Below are positions 46,463 to 55,641 of a stretch of 64,000 bases of DNA, piece after piece. How positions within the stretch are numbered: the first letter of the stretch is position 1; every line of letters begins with the position of its first letter. The stretch is from assembly GCF_026625985.1 (NCBI RefSeq), contig NZ_CP113116.1, positions 3,410,001 to 3,474,000 of the forward strand. Direction: 5' to 3'. Under the pieces are notes generated by a model, which did not search any database, was not told where the DNA came from, and was given only the letters and a program-made list of their open reading frames with translations. Source of the DNA: Mycobacterium sp. Aquia_213. GTDB lineage: Bacteria; Actinomycetota; Actinomycetes; Mycobacteriales; Mycobacteriaceae. The position numbers and the translations under genes were made by a program.

Positions 46463-46819
46463 CTAGCTCTGGTCCGGTCCCTTCACCGTCATCGCGGCGA
46501 CCAGCGTCAAAAACAGCGCGGCCGGAAGGCCGTTGACGACCTTGTCGCGCACTCGCACATGCGCGCCCACCGCCAACACGAAGTACAGCGTCAGCATCGC
46601 CGTCGTGAGCCTGGCGAGGCCGGGAAAACGGGTGACCGACAACAAGCCGACCGCGGCGGCCGCCTTCACCACCGGCAACACGGGCCGAATGTTGTCCGGA
46701 AGTCCCACGTCGTCCAAAACCTTCTTGATGGGCGGCACCTGGATGCCACACAACACCGCATCGACGGCGTGGAACGCGCCCAGCGCCGTGTAGGTCTTCG
46801 GAGATGTCAAAGCACTCAT
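46463..46819 (-). CDS. DoxX-like membrane protein
   Basis: A 118-residue protein with about four hydrophobic helices. The N-terminal ALGAFHAVDAVLCGIQ, the PVVKAAAAVGLLS segment and LARLTTAMLTLYFVLAVGAHVRVRD agree with the DoxX-like family. It is convergent with the proline-rich gene and ends a leftward group with the SPFH and NfeD genes (9 bases after the SPFH stop it begins). Function is not established. Confidence 0.8.
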   Translation of the reverse strand: MSALTSPKTYTALGAFHAVDAVLCGIQVPPIKKVLDDVGLPDNIRPVLPVVKAAAAVGLLSVTRFPGLARLTTAMLTLYFVLAVGAHVRVRDKVVNGLPAALFLTLVAAMTVKGPDQS

Positions 46820-46828
46820 CCGGCGATC

Positions 46829-47965
46829 CTATTGGGTCAATTCCGGCGGCTGGCCGTCGATCGCCTGGCCGGCTATCGCCTCGGCCTTGGCGACCACCTG
46901 GGCGATCTTGGGATCGGTCTCGGTGGAGAACCAATCGGCCACCTCGGCGTCTTCCGCGTCGGCCGAGTGTTTGGGCACGTCCTCGACGGGTGACGGCTGG
47001 AAGCGGAATACCCCGTCCTCACCCGGCGTGCCCAGCAGCCTGGTGAAACCCTGCAGCGCCGCGCTGAAGTCGCTGGGCACCACCCACACCTTGTTGGCGT
47101 CACCGCGGGCCATCTCCGGCAGCGTCTGCAGGTACTGGTAGGCCAGCATCTCCGGGGTGGGCCGGCCGGCCTTGATCGCGGCGAACGTCTTCTCGATGGC
47201 CTTGGCCTGCCCCTGCGCCCGCAGATAGGCCGCGGCGCGCTCACCTTGGGCCCGCAGCATGCGCGATTGCCGGTCGGCCTCGGCGGCCAGGATCGCGGCC
47301 TGCTTGGCGCCCTCGGCGGCCAGGATCTGCGATTGCTTGGCGCCTTCGGCCTGGGTAATCGCGGCCTGCCGGGTGCCTTCGGCGGTCAGGATCATTGCCC
47401 GCTTCTCCCGGTCGGCCTTCATCTGCTTTTCCATCGAGGCCTGAATCGACGGTGGCGGGTCGATGCTGCGCAGCTCCACTCGCGCGACCCGTAGACCCCA
47501 GCGGCCGGTCGCCTCGTCGAGCACGCCACGCAGCTGGGCGTTGATCTTGTCGCGCGAGGTCAGCGTCTGCTCCAGCGTCATGCCGCCGACCACGTTGCGC
47601 AGCGTGGTCGTGGTGAGCTGCTCGACGCCGACGATGTAGTTGCTGATTTCGTAGACGGCCGCCTGTGGCACGCTGACCTGGAAGTAGACCACGGTGTCGA
47701 TGTTGAGGGTCAGGTTGTCCTCGGTGATCACCGGCTGGGGCGGAAACGACACCACCCGCTCGCGCAAGTCGACTCGCGCCCGGATCCGGTCGATGAACGG
47801 CACCAACAACGTCAGCTGCCCGCTCACCGTGCGGCTATACCGGCCCAGCCGCTCGATCACCGCCGCCTCGGCCTGCGGGATCAACGCAACGGACTTGGCC
47901 ACCACGATGATCGCAAAGATCACCAGGACGGCCAGCAACACCAAACCTGCAACCGCACCTTCCAC
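46829..47965 (-). CDS. SPFH/stomatin-prohibitin family protein (Rv1488-like)
   Basis: A 378-residue membrane-scaffold protein. One N-terminal helix (VAGLVLLAVLVIFAIIVVAK) is followed by the SPFH domain (AVIERLGRYSRTVSGQLTLL, ERVVSFPPQPVITEDNL, RNVVGGMTLEQTLTSRD) and a coiled coil of Ala-Glu-Gln repeats (residues about 200-270: AEGAKQSQILAAEGAKQ). The C-terminal 50 residues are acidic. It forms ring-like oligomers in family members and works with NfeD-type partners; the partner gene is directly upstream. Confidence 0.94.
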   Translation of the reverse strand: MEGAVAGLVLLAVLVIFAIIVVAKSVALIPQAEAAVIERLGRYSRTVSGQLTLLVPFIDRIRARVDLRERVVSFPPQPVITEDNLTLNIDTVVYFQVSVPQAAVYEISNYIVGVEQLTTTTLRNVVGGMTLEQTLTSRDKINAQLRGVLDEATGRWGLRVARVELRSIDPPPSIQASMEKQMKADREKRAMILTAEGTRQAAITQAEGAKQSQILAAEGAKQAAILAAEADRQSRMLRAQGERAAAYLRAQGQAKAIEKTFAAIKAGRPTPEMLAYQYLQTLPEMARGDANKVWVVPSDFSAALQGFTRLLGTPGEDGVFRFQPSPVEDVPKHSADAEDAEVADWFSTETDPKIAQVVAKAEAIAGQAIDGQPPELTQ

Positions 47966-48013
47966 CGGAGTTCCTTTCTCTCGCAGCGTCTTCGCAGCGT
48001 CTGTGCCGGTCGG

Positions 48014-48445
48014 CTACTCGTGTTTGAGTACCATCGCCGTCGCGCCGTCGATGTGCACGACGGTGACCGATTCGCCTGGCTCGTAGACGTCGCCGTCGTT
48101 GAACGGCCGCGCCGTCCACACCTGGCCGTCCAGCTTCACCCGGCCCTCATCGCGGGCGACCCGAGCAAGCACCAATGCGGATTTGCCTTCGAGCGCCTCG
48201 ATGCCCGTCGGCAGCGACTTCGGGGTCATTCGCTGGCGCAAAGCCGGCCGGACCAGCACGACCAGCAGGACCGAGACGACCAGGAACACCGCGCCGTCGG
48301 CCAGGATCGGCCAGTCCGTGAGCCACGCGGTGGCCGACGCTGCGACCGCACCGCCCCCCAACATCAACAGGAACATATCGCCCGTCAACGCCTCGGCACC
48401 GGCAAGGGCCAGCGCGAAGATTAGCCAGCTCAGCGCGATCGCCAT
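48014..48445 (-). CDS. NfeD-like membrane protein (Rv1487-like)
   Basis: A 143-residue short-form NfeD protein. It has two to three helices (ALSWLIFALALAGAEALTG; an Ala-rich second; VFLVVSVLLVVLVRPAL) and a C-terminal OB-fold domain (LEGKSALVLARVARDEGRVKLDG, DVYEPGESVTVVHIDGATAMV). The ATG at 48445 gives the length of Rv1487; the frame is open 42 bases further. It lies upstream of the SPFH gene in one transcript and is its expected partner. Confidence 0.92.
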   Translation of the reverse strand: MAIALSWLIFALALAGAEALTGDMFLLMLGGGAVAASATAWLTDWPILADGAVFLVVSVLLVVLVRPALRQRMTPKSLPTGIEALEGKSALVLARVARDEGRVKLDGQVWTARPFNDGDVYEPGESVTVVHIDGATAMVLKHE

Positions 48446-48496
48446 GCCGTCACAATACGCGTGATCCGCCTTTGCCGGACCGAACAACTACACTGC

Positions 48497-49447
48497 GTGA
48501 TCATGTGGTGTCCGAGTGTTTCGCTGTCCGTGTGGGCCAACGCCTGGCTCGCGGGCAAGGCCGCGCCCGACGACGTGTTGGACGCGTTATCTCTTTGGGC
48601 GCCAAAGCAATCCGTCACCGCGTATGATGCCGTCGCAGCCGGTCACACCGGGCTGCCGTGGCCCGACGTCCACGACGCCGGAACCGTCTCGTTATTGCAG
48701 ACGCTGCGCGCCGCGGTTGGCCGGGTGACGCTGCCGGGGGCCGCCGCGGCCCCGGGCCCACTGCCCGGGACGATCAACGTGGTGTTGCCGGTTCCCGGCG
48801 ACGTGCGCGGCCTGGCCCCTGGGACACAGTTCGAGCGCGACGCCCTGGCCGCGGGTGAGGCGGTGATCGTCGCCCACCCCGACGATCCCACCGCGGCCGT
48901 CGGCCTGGTCCCCGAGTTCTCCTACGCCGATCTCGAAGAGGCCGGCGACGACGACCCGGGTGCATCGGAACTGTGTGCGTTGGCATGGACGGTGTATTCA
49001 TTGCCGGGCGCACCGGTGTTCGATCACCACGAGCTGGGCGATGCCGAATACTCGCTGCGGTCGGCGGTGCGTTCGGCCGCCGATGCGCTCGGCGCCATCG
49101 GACTGGGATCGGCCAGCGACATCGACGATCCGCGCGGACTCGTCGAGCAGTTGCTGGAATCCGCACGGCAACACCGGATTCCCGACCACGCGCCGTCGCG
49201 CGCATTGCGGGTGCTGGAGAACGCCGCGCATGTCGACGCGATCATCGCGGTCAGCGCGGGGCTCAGCCGGGCCGACTCGCCCGACCGTTCCACCGCGCCC
49301 ATCGCCGCCGGCTTGGAGCCGGTAGGCACCCAATCGTCGTCGGAGGCACGGATCGCCGGCGACGCACTGCGGCCGCTCAACGCGGTGGTGCGTTCCGCGC
49401 GAATGGCCGCAGTGAACGCGATCCTGCACTCGGCCTGGGCCGACTAA
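48497..49447 (+). CDS. Conserved mycobacterial protein (Rv1486c-like)
   Basis: A protein of about 316 residues starting MWCPSVSLSVWANAWLAGKAAPDD two codons in (GTG 48497 or ATG 48503). It is soluble, rich in Ala and acidic residues, and has no recognised domain. Its position, divergent from NfeD and convergent with hemH, is that of Rv1486c. The stop overlaps the hemH stop by 4 bases. Confidence 0.85.
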   Translation: MIMWCPSVSLSVWANAWLAGKAAPDDVLDALSLWAPKQSVTAYDAVAAGHTGLPWPDVHDAGTVSLLQTLRAAVGRVTLPGAAAAPGPLPGTINVVLPVPGDVRGLAPGTQFERDALAAGEAVIVAHPDDPTAAVGLVPEFSYADLEEAGDDDPGASELCALAWTVYSLPGAPVFDHHELGDAEYSLRSAVRSAADALGAIGLGSASDIDDPRGLVEQLLESARQHRIPDHAPSRALRVLENAAHVDAIIAVSAGLSRADSPDRSTAPIAAGLEPVGTQSSSEARIAGDALRPLNAVVRSARMAAVNAILHSAWAD

Positions 49448-50481
49448 CCGTCTACTCGCGCAACGCAATGCGGCGGACCGCACGCCGCACCGTTGATGCT
49501 GGCCAGGCAGCCCGCCACCGGGTCGGGACCACTCGCCCGCTCGGGCGCGCGGCCGTACCGCAGTTCGTCGATCAGGTCGGCGGCCAGTTGCGCGAAACGT
49601 GGATGGGCGTTGGGCGTCGAAGCCCGCACCAGGGCCACGCCGGCCGCCTCGGCCTGGGACGCCAACTCGTAGTCGAGGTCCCACACCACCTCGATGTGGT
49701 CGGCCACAAAACCGATCGGGCAGATGATGACCGCCTTGGTGCCCGCGGCGGCCAGCGTGGTGAGATGGTCGGCGACATCGGGTTCCAGCCACGGCACCTG
49801 CGGCGGACCCGAGCGAGACTGCCAGGCCAGGTCGTAGTCGGTGTATCCGGCGGCCGCCGCGACAAGGCTTGCGGCGTAGGCAACTTGGCGGCTGTACAGC
49901 CGCGGCCCGAGACGCTGGTCGGCGGCATCCGGAATCGAATGTGCGGTGAACACCAGACGCGCACCGGCCTGTTGCTCAGCGGTCAAGGCACCGGAGGCCG
50001 CACCGATGGTGTCGGCGAAGATCTGCACGAACCGCGGGTGGTCGAAATAGGGTCGCAGCTTGACCAACTCGGGCGCATCGGGCCCGGCGGCCGCACGGGC
50101 GCGGGCGATGTCTTCGGAATACTGCGTGCAGCTGGAATACCCGCTCCACGCCGACGTAGTGAACACCGCGGCCCGACGAACGCCGTTGTCGCGCATCGCC
50201 GTTACTGTCTCTTCGACGTACGGCGCCCAGTTGCGGTTGCCGAAATACACCGGCAGCTGCAGGCCGCGGTCAGCCAGCGCGGCTTCCAATTGCGCGATCA
50301 GCGCGCGGTTGATGGCATTGATCGGTGAGACGCCGCCAAAATGCAGGTAGTGCTCGGCGACGTCGTCGAGCCGTTCCGGCGGCACATTGCGGCCCCGGGT
50401 CACGTTCTCCAGGAACGGCCGAACCTGCTCAGGGCCCTCTGGTCCGCCGAAGGACAGCAGCAGGACTGCATCGAAATCCAT
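49444..50481 (-). CDS. hemH: Ferrochelatase (coproporphyrin type)
   Basis: A 345-residue class II chelatase that inserts iron into porphyrin, in Gram-positive-type pathways into coproporphyrin III. LLLSFGGPEGPEQVRPFLENV opens the fold; the catalytic His is in FTAHSIPDA and the acidic partner in GFVADHIEVVWDLDYE. The C-terminus has three Cys (GC, AAC, PHC) and an internal one (YSSCTQY), like the [2Fe-2S] ferrochelatases of actinobacteria. It follows inhA by 6 bases, as Rv1485 follows Rv1484. Confidence 0.96.
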   Translation of the reverse strand: MDFDAVLLLSFGGPEGPEQVRPFLENVTRGRNVPPERLDDVAEHYLHFGGVSPINAINRALIAQLEAALADRGLQLPVYFGNRNWAPYVEETVTAMRDNGVRRAAVFTTSAWSGYSSCTQYSEDIARARAAAGPDAPELVKLRPYFDHPRFVQIFADTIGAASGALTAEQQAGARLVFTAHSIPDAADQRLGPRLYSRQVAYAASLVAAAAGYTDYDLAWQSRSGPPQVPWLEPDVADHLTTLAAAGTKAVIICPIGFVADHIEVVWDLDYELASQAEAAGVALVRASTPNAHPRFAQLAADLIDELRYGRAPERASGPDPVAGCLASINGAACGPPHCVARVDG

Positions 50482-50487
50482 TGCTGT

Positions 50488-51297
50488 CTATAGCAATTGG
50501 GTGCTGGCGCCGCCGTCGGCGTAGATGATGGTGCCGGTGGTCGCCGGCAGCCAATCCGAAAGCAGCGCGCAAACCGTCTTGGCGACCGGTGTCGGATCCT
50601 TCATGTTCCAGCCGATCGGGGCGCGCTGATCCCAGCCCTCCTCGAGCAGCTGCATCTGCGCACCCGCCTCCTCGCCGAGCGCGCCACCGACGATCGCGCT
50701 CATTGCGAGCGTCCGGATCGGTCCGGCAGCAACAAGATTCGAGCGCACACCGGACTTGCCGGCCTCGCGAGCCACGAATCGGTTGACCGACTCCAGCGCG
50801 CTCTTGGCGACCGTCATCCAGTTGTAGGCCGGCATCGCCCTAGTCGGGTCGAAGTCCATACCGACGATGGAGCCGCCCGAATTCATAATCGGCAGTACCG
50901 CTTTGGCCAGCGAGGCGTAGGAGTACGCCGAGATGTGGATGCCCTTGGCCACGTCCTCGTAGGGCGCGTCGAAGAACGGGTTGATGCCCATCCCCGTCTG
51001 CGGCATGAAGCCGATGGAGTGCACCACACCGTCGAGTTTGTTGCCTTCGCCGATCTCGGCGCTGACCCGGTCCGCGAGAGAAGCGAGATGCTCCTCGTTC
51101 TGCACATCGAGTTCGATCAGCGGGGCCTGCTCCGGCAGCCGGTCGGCGATGCGCTGAATCAGCCGCAACCGGTCGAACCCGGTCAGCACCAGCTGCGCGC
51201 CGGCCTCCTGCGCCGCCTTGGCGATGTGAAAGGCGATCGACGAGTCGGTGATGATCCCCGTGACGAGGATCCGCTTGCCTTCGAGTAGTTCTGCCAT
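50488..51297 (-). CDS. inhA: Enoyl-ACP reductase InhA
   Basis: A 269-residue NADH-dependent FAS-II reductase, target of isoniazid-NAD adducts. It has LVTGIITDSSIAFHIA (Ile16, Ser20, Ile21 loop), HSIGFMP (Ser94), and the catalytic Y158-x6-K165 in AYNWMTVAKSALES, plus AAGPIRTLAMSAI in the substrate loop. Positions linked to isoniazid resistance in M. tuberculosis (16, 21, 94) are wild type. The start at ATG 51297 lies 16 bases after fabG1; both share a promoter in front of fabG1. It reduces long trans-2-enoyl-ACPs for mycolic acids. Confidence 0.98.
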   Translation of the reverse strand: MAELLEGKRILVTGIITDSSIAFHIAKAAQEAGAQLVLTGFDRLRLIQRIADRLPEQAPLIELDVQNEEHLASLADRVSAEIGEGNKLDGVVHSIGFMPQTGMGINPFFDAPYEDVAKGIHISAYSYASLAKAVLPIMNSGGSIVGMDFDPTRAMPAYNWMTVAKSALESVNRFVAREAGKSGVRSNLVAAGPIRTLAMSAIVGGALGEEAGAQMQLLEEGWDQRAPIGWNMKDPTPVAKTVCALLSDWLPATTGTIIYADGGASTQLL

Positions 51298-51313
51298 TTC
51301 CGTCCTTCGTCTC

Positions 51314-52069
51314 TCAGTGGCCCATGCCCATGCCGCCGTCGACCGGGATGACCGCACCGGCGATGTAGCTGGCATCTTCGGACGCCAGGAAGCTGACTAC
51401 CCCGGCAACCTCCTCGGCGGTGCCGACCCGCTTGGCGGGGATGAACTCCAGCGCGCCCTCCTGGATCCGCTCGTCCAGGGAACGAGTCATCTCGGTGTCG
51501 ATATAGCCCGGGGCCACCACATTCGCCGTGACCCCGGCCTTGGACAGCTCGCGGGAAATCGAGCGGGCCATGCCGATCAAGCCGGCCTTGGCGGCCGCGT
51601 AATTGGCCTGGTTGCCGATGCCCCAGCTGCCGGAGACCGAGCCGATGTAGATGATCCGGCCGAAACGCTTTTTCTGCATGCTGCGTGACGCACGCTGAGT
51701 CACCCGGAACGCCCCGGTGAGGTTGGCGTTGATGACCTCTTCGAACCGTTCCTCGGTCATCCGGATGAGGAACGCATCCTTGGAGATGCCCGCGTTGGAC
51801 ACCAGTACCTCCACCGGACCTTGGTGCTCCTCGACCTCCTTGAAGGCGCGGTCGACGGCCTCGTTGTCGGTGACGTCGCACTCGACGCCGAACAGACCCT
51901 CGGGCGCCCCGGATCCGCGGTGCGTGACGGCTACCTTGTGGCCGTCGGCTGCCAGCCGCTGCGCGATAGCCAGCCCGATCCCCCGGTTTCCACCGGTGAC
52001 CAGGACCGAACGGGATACGAATGCGGGTTTGCCGCTGCCGGCGGCGAGCTCGGTGGCTGTTTCAGTCAC
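51314..52069 (-). CDS. fabG1: 3-oxoacyl-ACP reductase MabA
   Basis: A 251-residue classical SDR that reduces beta-ketoacyl-ACP with NADPH in FAS-II. VLVTGGNRGIGLAIAQRL, SNAGISKDAF, GSVSGSWGIGNQ and the catalytic Y-x3-K in NYAAAKAGLIG are present. It is four residues longer at the N-terminus than the 247-residue M. tuberculosis protein. GTG start at 52069. First gene of fabG1-inhA-hemH. Confidence 0.98.
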   Translation of the reverse strand: MTETATELAAGSGKPAFVSRSVLVTGGNRGIGLAIAQRLAADGHKVAVTHRGSGAPEGLFGVECDVTDNEAVDRAFKEVEEHQGPVEVLVSNAGISKDAFLIRMTEERFEEVINANLTGAFRVTQRASRSMQKKRFGRIIYIGSVSGSWGIGNQANYAAAKAGLIGMARSISRELSKAGVTANVVAPGYIDTEMTRSLDERIQEGALEFIPAKRVGTAEEVAGVVSFLASEDASYIAGAVIPVDGGMGMGH

Positions 52070-52110
52070 TTGGCCAACTTATCGTCTCGGCGCGGCGGCA
52101 CCGCAATCGG
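52070..52110 (-). promoter_or_regulatory. fabG1-inhA promoter/leader region
   Basis: The block just before the fabG1 GTG is nearly the same as in M. tuberculosis (GCGGTGCCGCCGCGCCGAG, then ACGATA). Counting from the GTG, the bases at -8 (52077, T), -15 (52084, C), -16 (52085, A) and -17 (52086, G) on the minus strand equal the wild-type M. tuberculosis bases whose changes raise inhA expression and give isoniazid resistance. The comparison uses the M. tuberculosis sequence from memory. Confidence 0.75.
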
Positions 52111-52302
52111 CTTGCTGAGACGAGGCCGCATCACCGGCTCGCGTTCTCGCCGCGAACCTAGATCGTGGTTCGGGTCGTTGCCGAGAACCATCCCGACGAC
52201 ATCATTCATCGAGTGCGGGAAGCGCGCGCCTCGCGAGGCTAACCGCACTGCGAAAATCCGGGCCGAAAATCGCAGCCAGGTTAGGTTCGCGAGGAAAGGA
52301 CG

Positions 52303-53310
52303 CTAGGTCGGCAGTCTTCGGTTAATCAGCAACGACGCCAGCGCTGCCAGCGCCAACACCAGCGCACCCAGGCGCAGCCAGCCCACGCTGGCATCCCCCT
52401 TGATCGTCTCGTAGCCGATCTGCTGCTGCAGCGACGAGTAGACGGCCTTGAGCTCCTGCAGGGTCGCGGCGTTGTAGAAATTGCCGCCGGAGAGCTGGGC
52501 GACCTTGCGCATCGTCTCGTCGTCGACCGGCACCGGCTGGCGCTGGTCGTTGATCTCGACGAAGCCGTACGGCGTGCCGAACGAGATCGTCGAGATGGGC
52601 ACACCCTGGTCCTTGGCGGTGCGCGCAGCGGTATAGGCGCCCTTGGGGTTGTCCGGGTTCGTCGGCATCGTCTCCTTACCGTCGGAGAACAGCACGATGC
52701 GGGCCGGGGGCGGCTTGTCGCCGCCCCCGATGACCGCACCGACCGTGGCGATGGCCTGCAGCGCGGTGAAGATCCCCTCCCCGGTGGCGGTGCGGTCGGC
52801 GAACTGGAGCTTGTCGAGCGCGATCTTGGTCGCCTCGCGGTTGGTCGTCGGCGACACCAGCACCGTCGCGGTCCCCGCGTAGGCGATCAGCCCGAGGTTG
52901 ATGCCCGGGGTGAGCTCGTCGGCGAACTGCTTGCCCGCCTCCTGCGCGGCGGCCATCCGGTTGGGTTCGACGTCGGTGGCACGCATCGATTGCGATACGT
53001 CGATCACCAGCATCACCACCGCGCGGTTGCGGGGAATCCGGACGTCGTTCGTCGGTCCCGCCATCGCGATGGTGAACAGCACCAGCGACGCAACCAGCAG
53101 GATCGCCGGCACATGCCGCCATTTGGCGGGCCGCTTGGGGGCCACGCTTTCCAGCAGCTCCATGTTGGCGAATCGCAGCATCCGCCGCTGGCGGGCCAGC
53201 TGCATCAGCACGTACAGCACGGCCAGCGCGACGACCACGAGCAGGAAAAGGAAGAACCACGCGTGAGCGAAACCGGACAGCGACATCGTGCCGAGCAACG
53301 GCATTGTCAT
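52303..53310 (-). CDS. VWA-domain membrane protein (Rv1481-like)
   Basis: A 335-residue protein of the same length as Rv1481. N-terminal helices (WFFLFLLVVVALAVLYVLM; AILLVASLVLFTIAM) and a C-terminal one frame a von Willebrand A domain whose MIDAS motif is LVIDVSQSMRATD (D-x-S-x-S), with the supporting Thr in TGEGIFTAL and Asp in VLFSDGKET. It belongs to the MoxR-DUF58-VWA module; such modules act in chaperone-like assembly or stress at the membrane. Confidence 0.93.
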   Translation of the reverse strand: MTMPLLGTMSLSGFAHAWFFLFLLVVVALAVLYVLMQLARQRRMLRFANMELLESVAPKRPAKWRHVPAILLVASLVLFTIAMAGPTNDVRIPRNRAVVMLVIDVSQSMRATDVEPNRMAAAQEAGKQFADELTPGINLGLIAYAGTATVLVSPTTNREATKIALDKLQFADRTATGEGIFTALQAIATVGAVIGGGDKPPPARIVLFSDGKETMPTNPDNPKGAYTAARTAKDQGVPISTISFGTPYGFVEINDQRQPVPVDDETMRKVAQLSGGNFYNAATLQELKAVYSSLQQQIGYETIKGDASVGWLRLGALVLALAALASLLINRRLPT

Positions 53311-53356
53311 CGCAGACCCGTCTTGCTGTGGATGACCGCCTCAGGAAAAGCGCGAG

Positions 53357-54319
53357 TCACTGGCGCCCCGCCATAGCCCCGCGCCGGCGGGACTCCACGA
53401 AGCGGACGATGTCGGCGATCCAGTCGCGGTCGGTGCGCAGCGTCAAAACCGGTGCGCCACAACCGCGCACCGTTCTGGCCACGTCGGCACGATGCGCCGC
53501 GGCCGCCTTGGCGAAGTCGTCCCGCAGTTGCGCATCGACGGTGAATTCACGGGTCACACCGGTCTCGGCGTCCTGCAGCACGACGTCGCCCACGTCGGGC
53601 AGTTCGACATCGCGCGGGTCGAGCACTTCGATGGCCAGCACCTCGTGGCGGGCCGCGATCGCACGCAGCGGGCGCATCCAGTTGATTGGACCCAGGAAAT
53701 CGCTGATGATCACGGCCATCCCGCGTCGGCGTTCCGGCCGGCGCAACGCGTCGATGGCCACCGCCAGGTCGCCGCGCACTCCCACCGGGGCCTTGGGCAT
53801 GGTCGCGATCGTGCGCAACAGCGTCTGCTCGTGTTGACGCCCGGACCGCGCCGGCACCCGCACCGTCGTTGCCCCGTTGGTGACGAGGGCACCGAGCCGG
53901 TTGCCACCGCCGCTGTTGAGGAACGTGATCGCGGCCGCGGCCGCCACCGCCAGGTCACGCTTTTCGCAGACCGTGGTGCCGAAGTCGAGGCTGGCCGACA
54001 TGTCGACCACCATCCAGGTTTCCAGCTCGCGGTCGGCGATCATCTGCCGAACGTGCGGGTGGGTGGTGCGCGCGGTGACCGCCCAGTCCATCCGCCGGAC
54101 GTCGTCGCCGGGCTGATACTCGCGCGACTCCCCCGGTTCCGAACCCGGCCCGGGGATCAAGCCGAGATGGTCACCGTGCAGGACACCGTCGAGCTTGCGC
54201 CGGACCGTGAGCTCGAGCGTGCGCAGCGCCGCCGACAATTTCGGGTCGTCGAGCTGCCCGCGCTGAAACGACGGCGGATGTAGAGCCGCGGACTTGGCGG
54301 CGGGTTTCGGATCGGTCAC
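53357..54319 (-). CDS. DUF58 domain protein (Rv1480-like)
   Basis: A 320-residue soluble protein with the DUF58 motif GESREYQPGDDVRRMDWAVTART, followed by a VWA-like fold (TWMVVDMSASLDFGT). GTG start overlaps the moxR1 stop by 4 bases (GTGA), so it is coupled to the ATPase. It is probably the adaptor between MoxR1 and the VWA membrane protein downstream. Confidence 0.93.
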   Translation of the reverse strand: MTDPKPAAKSAALHPPSFQRGQLDDPKLSAALRTLELTVRRKLDGVLHGDHLGLIPGPGSEPGESREYQPGDDVRRMDWAVTARTTHPHVRQMIADRELETWMVVDMSASLDFGTTVCEKRDLAVAAAAAITFLNSGGGNRLGALVTNGATTVRVPARSGRQHEQTLLRTIATMPKAPVGVRGDLAVAIDALRRPERRRGMAVIISDFLGPINWMRPLRAIAARHEVLAIEVLDPRDVELPDVGDVVLQDAETGVTREFTVDAQLRDDFAKAAAAHRADVARTVRGCGAPVLTLRTDRDWIADIVRFVESRRRGAMAGRQ

Positions 54320-55449
54320 CGATTGCTAGCCGCGCCCGCAGCCTGCATCACCGGCGGTACCGAATGCCCTTGCTGCGGAACGGCATTCACTTGCGGAAGG
54401 GAAACCGTCTGCAGGATACGGTTGATCACGATCTCGGGCGAGATCTCGTCGGCCAGCGCGTCGTAGGTCAGCACCAACCGGTGACGCAGCACGTCTGGAA
54501 TGACCTCGACGACGTCTTGCGGGATCACGTAGTCACGACCCCGCACCAACGCCAGCGAACGGGACGCCGCGATGATGCCCAGCGAGGCCCGCGGCGATGC
54601 GCCGAACGAGATCCAGGTCTTGACGTCGTTCATGCCAAGCTGCTCGGGATGGCGGGTGGCGGTGACGACGCGCACCACATAGTCGACCAGCGCGTGGTGG
54701 ACGAAGTTGTTGGCCGCGACATCCTGCAGCCGCAGCAGGTCGCCGGTGTCCAGGATCTGCTTGGGCTGTGGCGGCTTGACGCCCATCCGGTAGATGATCT
54801 CGCGCTCTTCCTCGGGCGTCGGGTAGCCGACGTTGATCTTGAACAGGAAGCGGTCGCGCTGCGCCTCGGGCAGTTGGTAGACGCCCTCGTGCTCGATCGG
54901 GTTCTGCGTCGCCATCACCAGGAACGGGTTGGGCAGCGGGAATCGCTTGCCACCGATCGACACCTGACGTTCGGCCATGACCTCCAGCAGCGCCGACTGC
55001 ACCTTGGCAGGCGCACGGTTGATCTCGTCGGCGAGCAGGAAGTTGACGTGGACCGGGCCGAGTTCGGTGTCGAACTCTTCCTTGCCCTGCCGGTAGATGC
55101 GGGTACCGATGATGTCGGTGGGCACCAGGTCGGGGGTGAACTGGATACGGGCGAAGGTGCCGCCGACGACCTTGGCGAACGTTTCGACGGCCAGCGTCTT
55201 GGCGACGCCGGGCACACCTTCGAGCAACACGTGGCCCTTGGACAGCAGGCCGACCAGCATTCGCTCGACGAGCTGGTCCTGACCCACGATGATCCGCTTG
55301 ACCTCGAAGATGGCCCGTTCCAGGGTGTGTACTTCGGCAGCCAATCCGTCGCCGCCACCTGACGGCGCGGCATGGGCTCCGGGACCAGACTGCCCGCCCG
55401 GACCCGAGTAACCGCTGGCGCCCGGGGGCGGCCCACCTGCTGCTGTCAT
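54316..55449 (-). CDS. moxR1: MoxR-family AAA+ ATPase
   Basis: A 377-residue AAA+ ATPase. After a Gly/Pro/Ser-rich N-terminal 35 residues it shows Walker A GVPGVAKTLAVETFA, the MoxR motif FARIQFTPDLVPTDIIGT, Walker B FLLADEINRAPAKVQSAL, and sensor ATQNPIEHEGVYQLPEAQRDRF. It is the first gene of moxR1-DUF58-VWA. It is thought to act as a chaperone for the metal-binding VWA partner. Confidence 0.96.
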   Translation of the reverse strand: MTAAGGPPPGASGYSGPGGQSGPGAHAAPSGGGDGLAAEVHTLERAIFEVKRIIVGQDQLVERMLVGLLSKGHVLLEGVPGVAKTLAVETFAKVVGGTFARIQFTPDLVPTDIIGTRIYRQGKEEFDTELGPVHVNFLLADEINRAPAKVQSALLEVMAERQVSIGGKRFPLPNPFLVMATQNPIEHEGVYQLPEAQRDRFLFKINVGYPTPEEEREIIYRMGVKPPQPKQILDTGDLLRLQDVAANNFVHHALVDYVVRVVTATRHPEQLGMNDVKTWISFGASPRASLGIIAASRSLALVRGRDYVIPQDVVEVIPDVLRHRLVLTYDALADEISPEIVINRILQTVSLPQVNAVPQQGHSVPPVMQAAGAASNR

Positions 55450-55505
55450 CTACTACATCCTCTTCCCGGTTCAACCGACAAAGCTCAATCAGACACAACT
55501 GCCAT

Positions 55506-55521
55506 CACGACGAATGTCGTG
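55506..55521. terminator. Perfect hairpin between ripB and moxR1
   Basis: CACGAC and GTCGTG pair around a GAAT loop in the 190-base gap behind ripB and in front of moxR1, which read leftward. It could stop ripB read-through from the wrong side or be a leader hairpin for moxR1; because it lies upstream of moxR1 and downstream of nothing, the direction of action is unclear. Confidence 0.25.
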
Positions 55522-55641
55522 CGGCAACGACGTGCCTTTGTCCAACTATTCCAGGCCCCTGGGATTCCGTCGACGTCGCGCTTCGCTGACGAGCAAATCA
55601 AACCCGCCAGGTCCGGCCGCGATCCCGACGGCATGCCAGGG

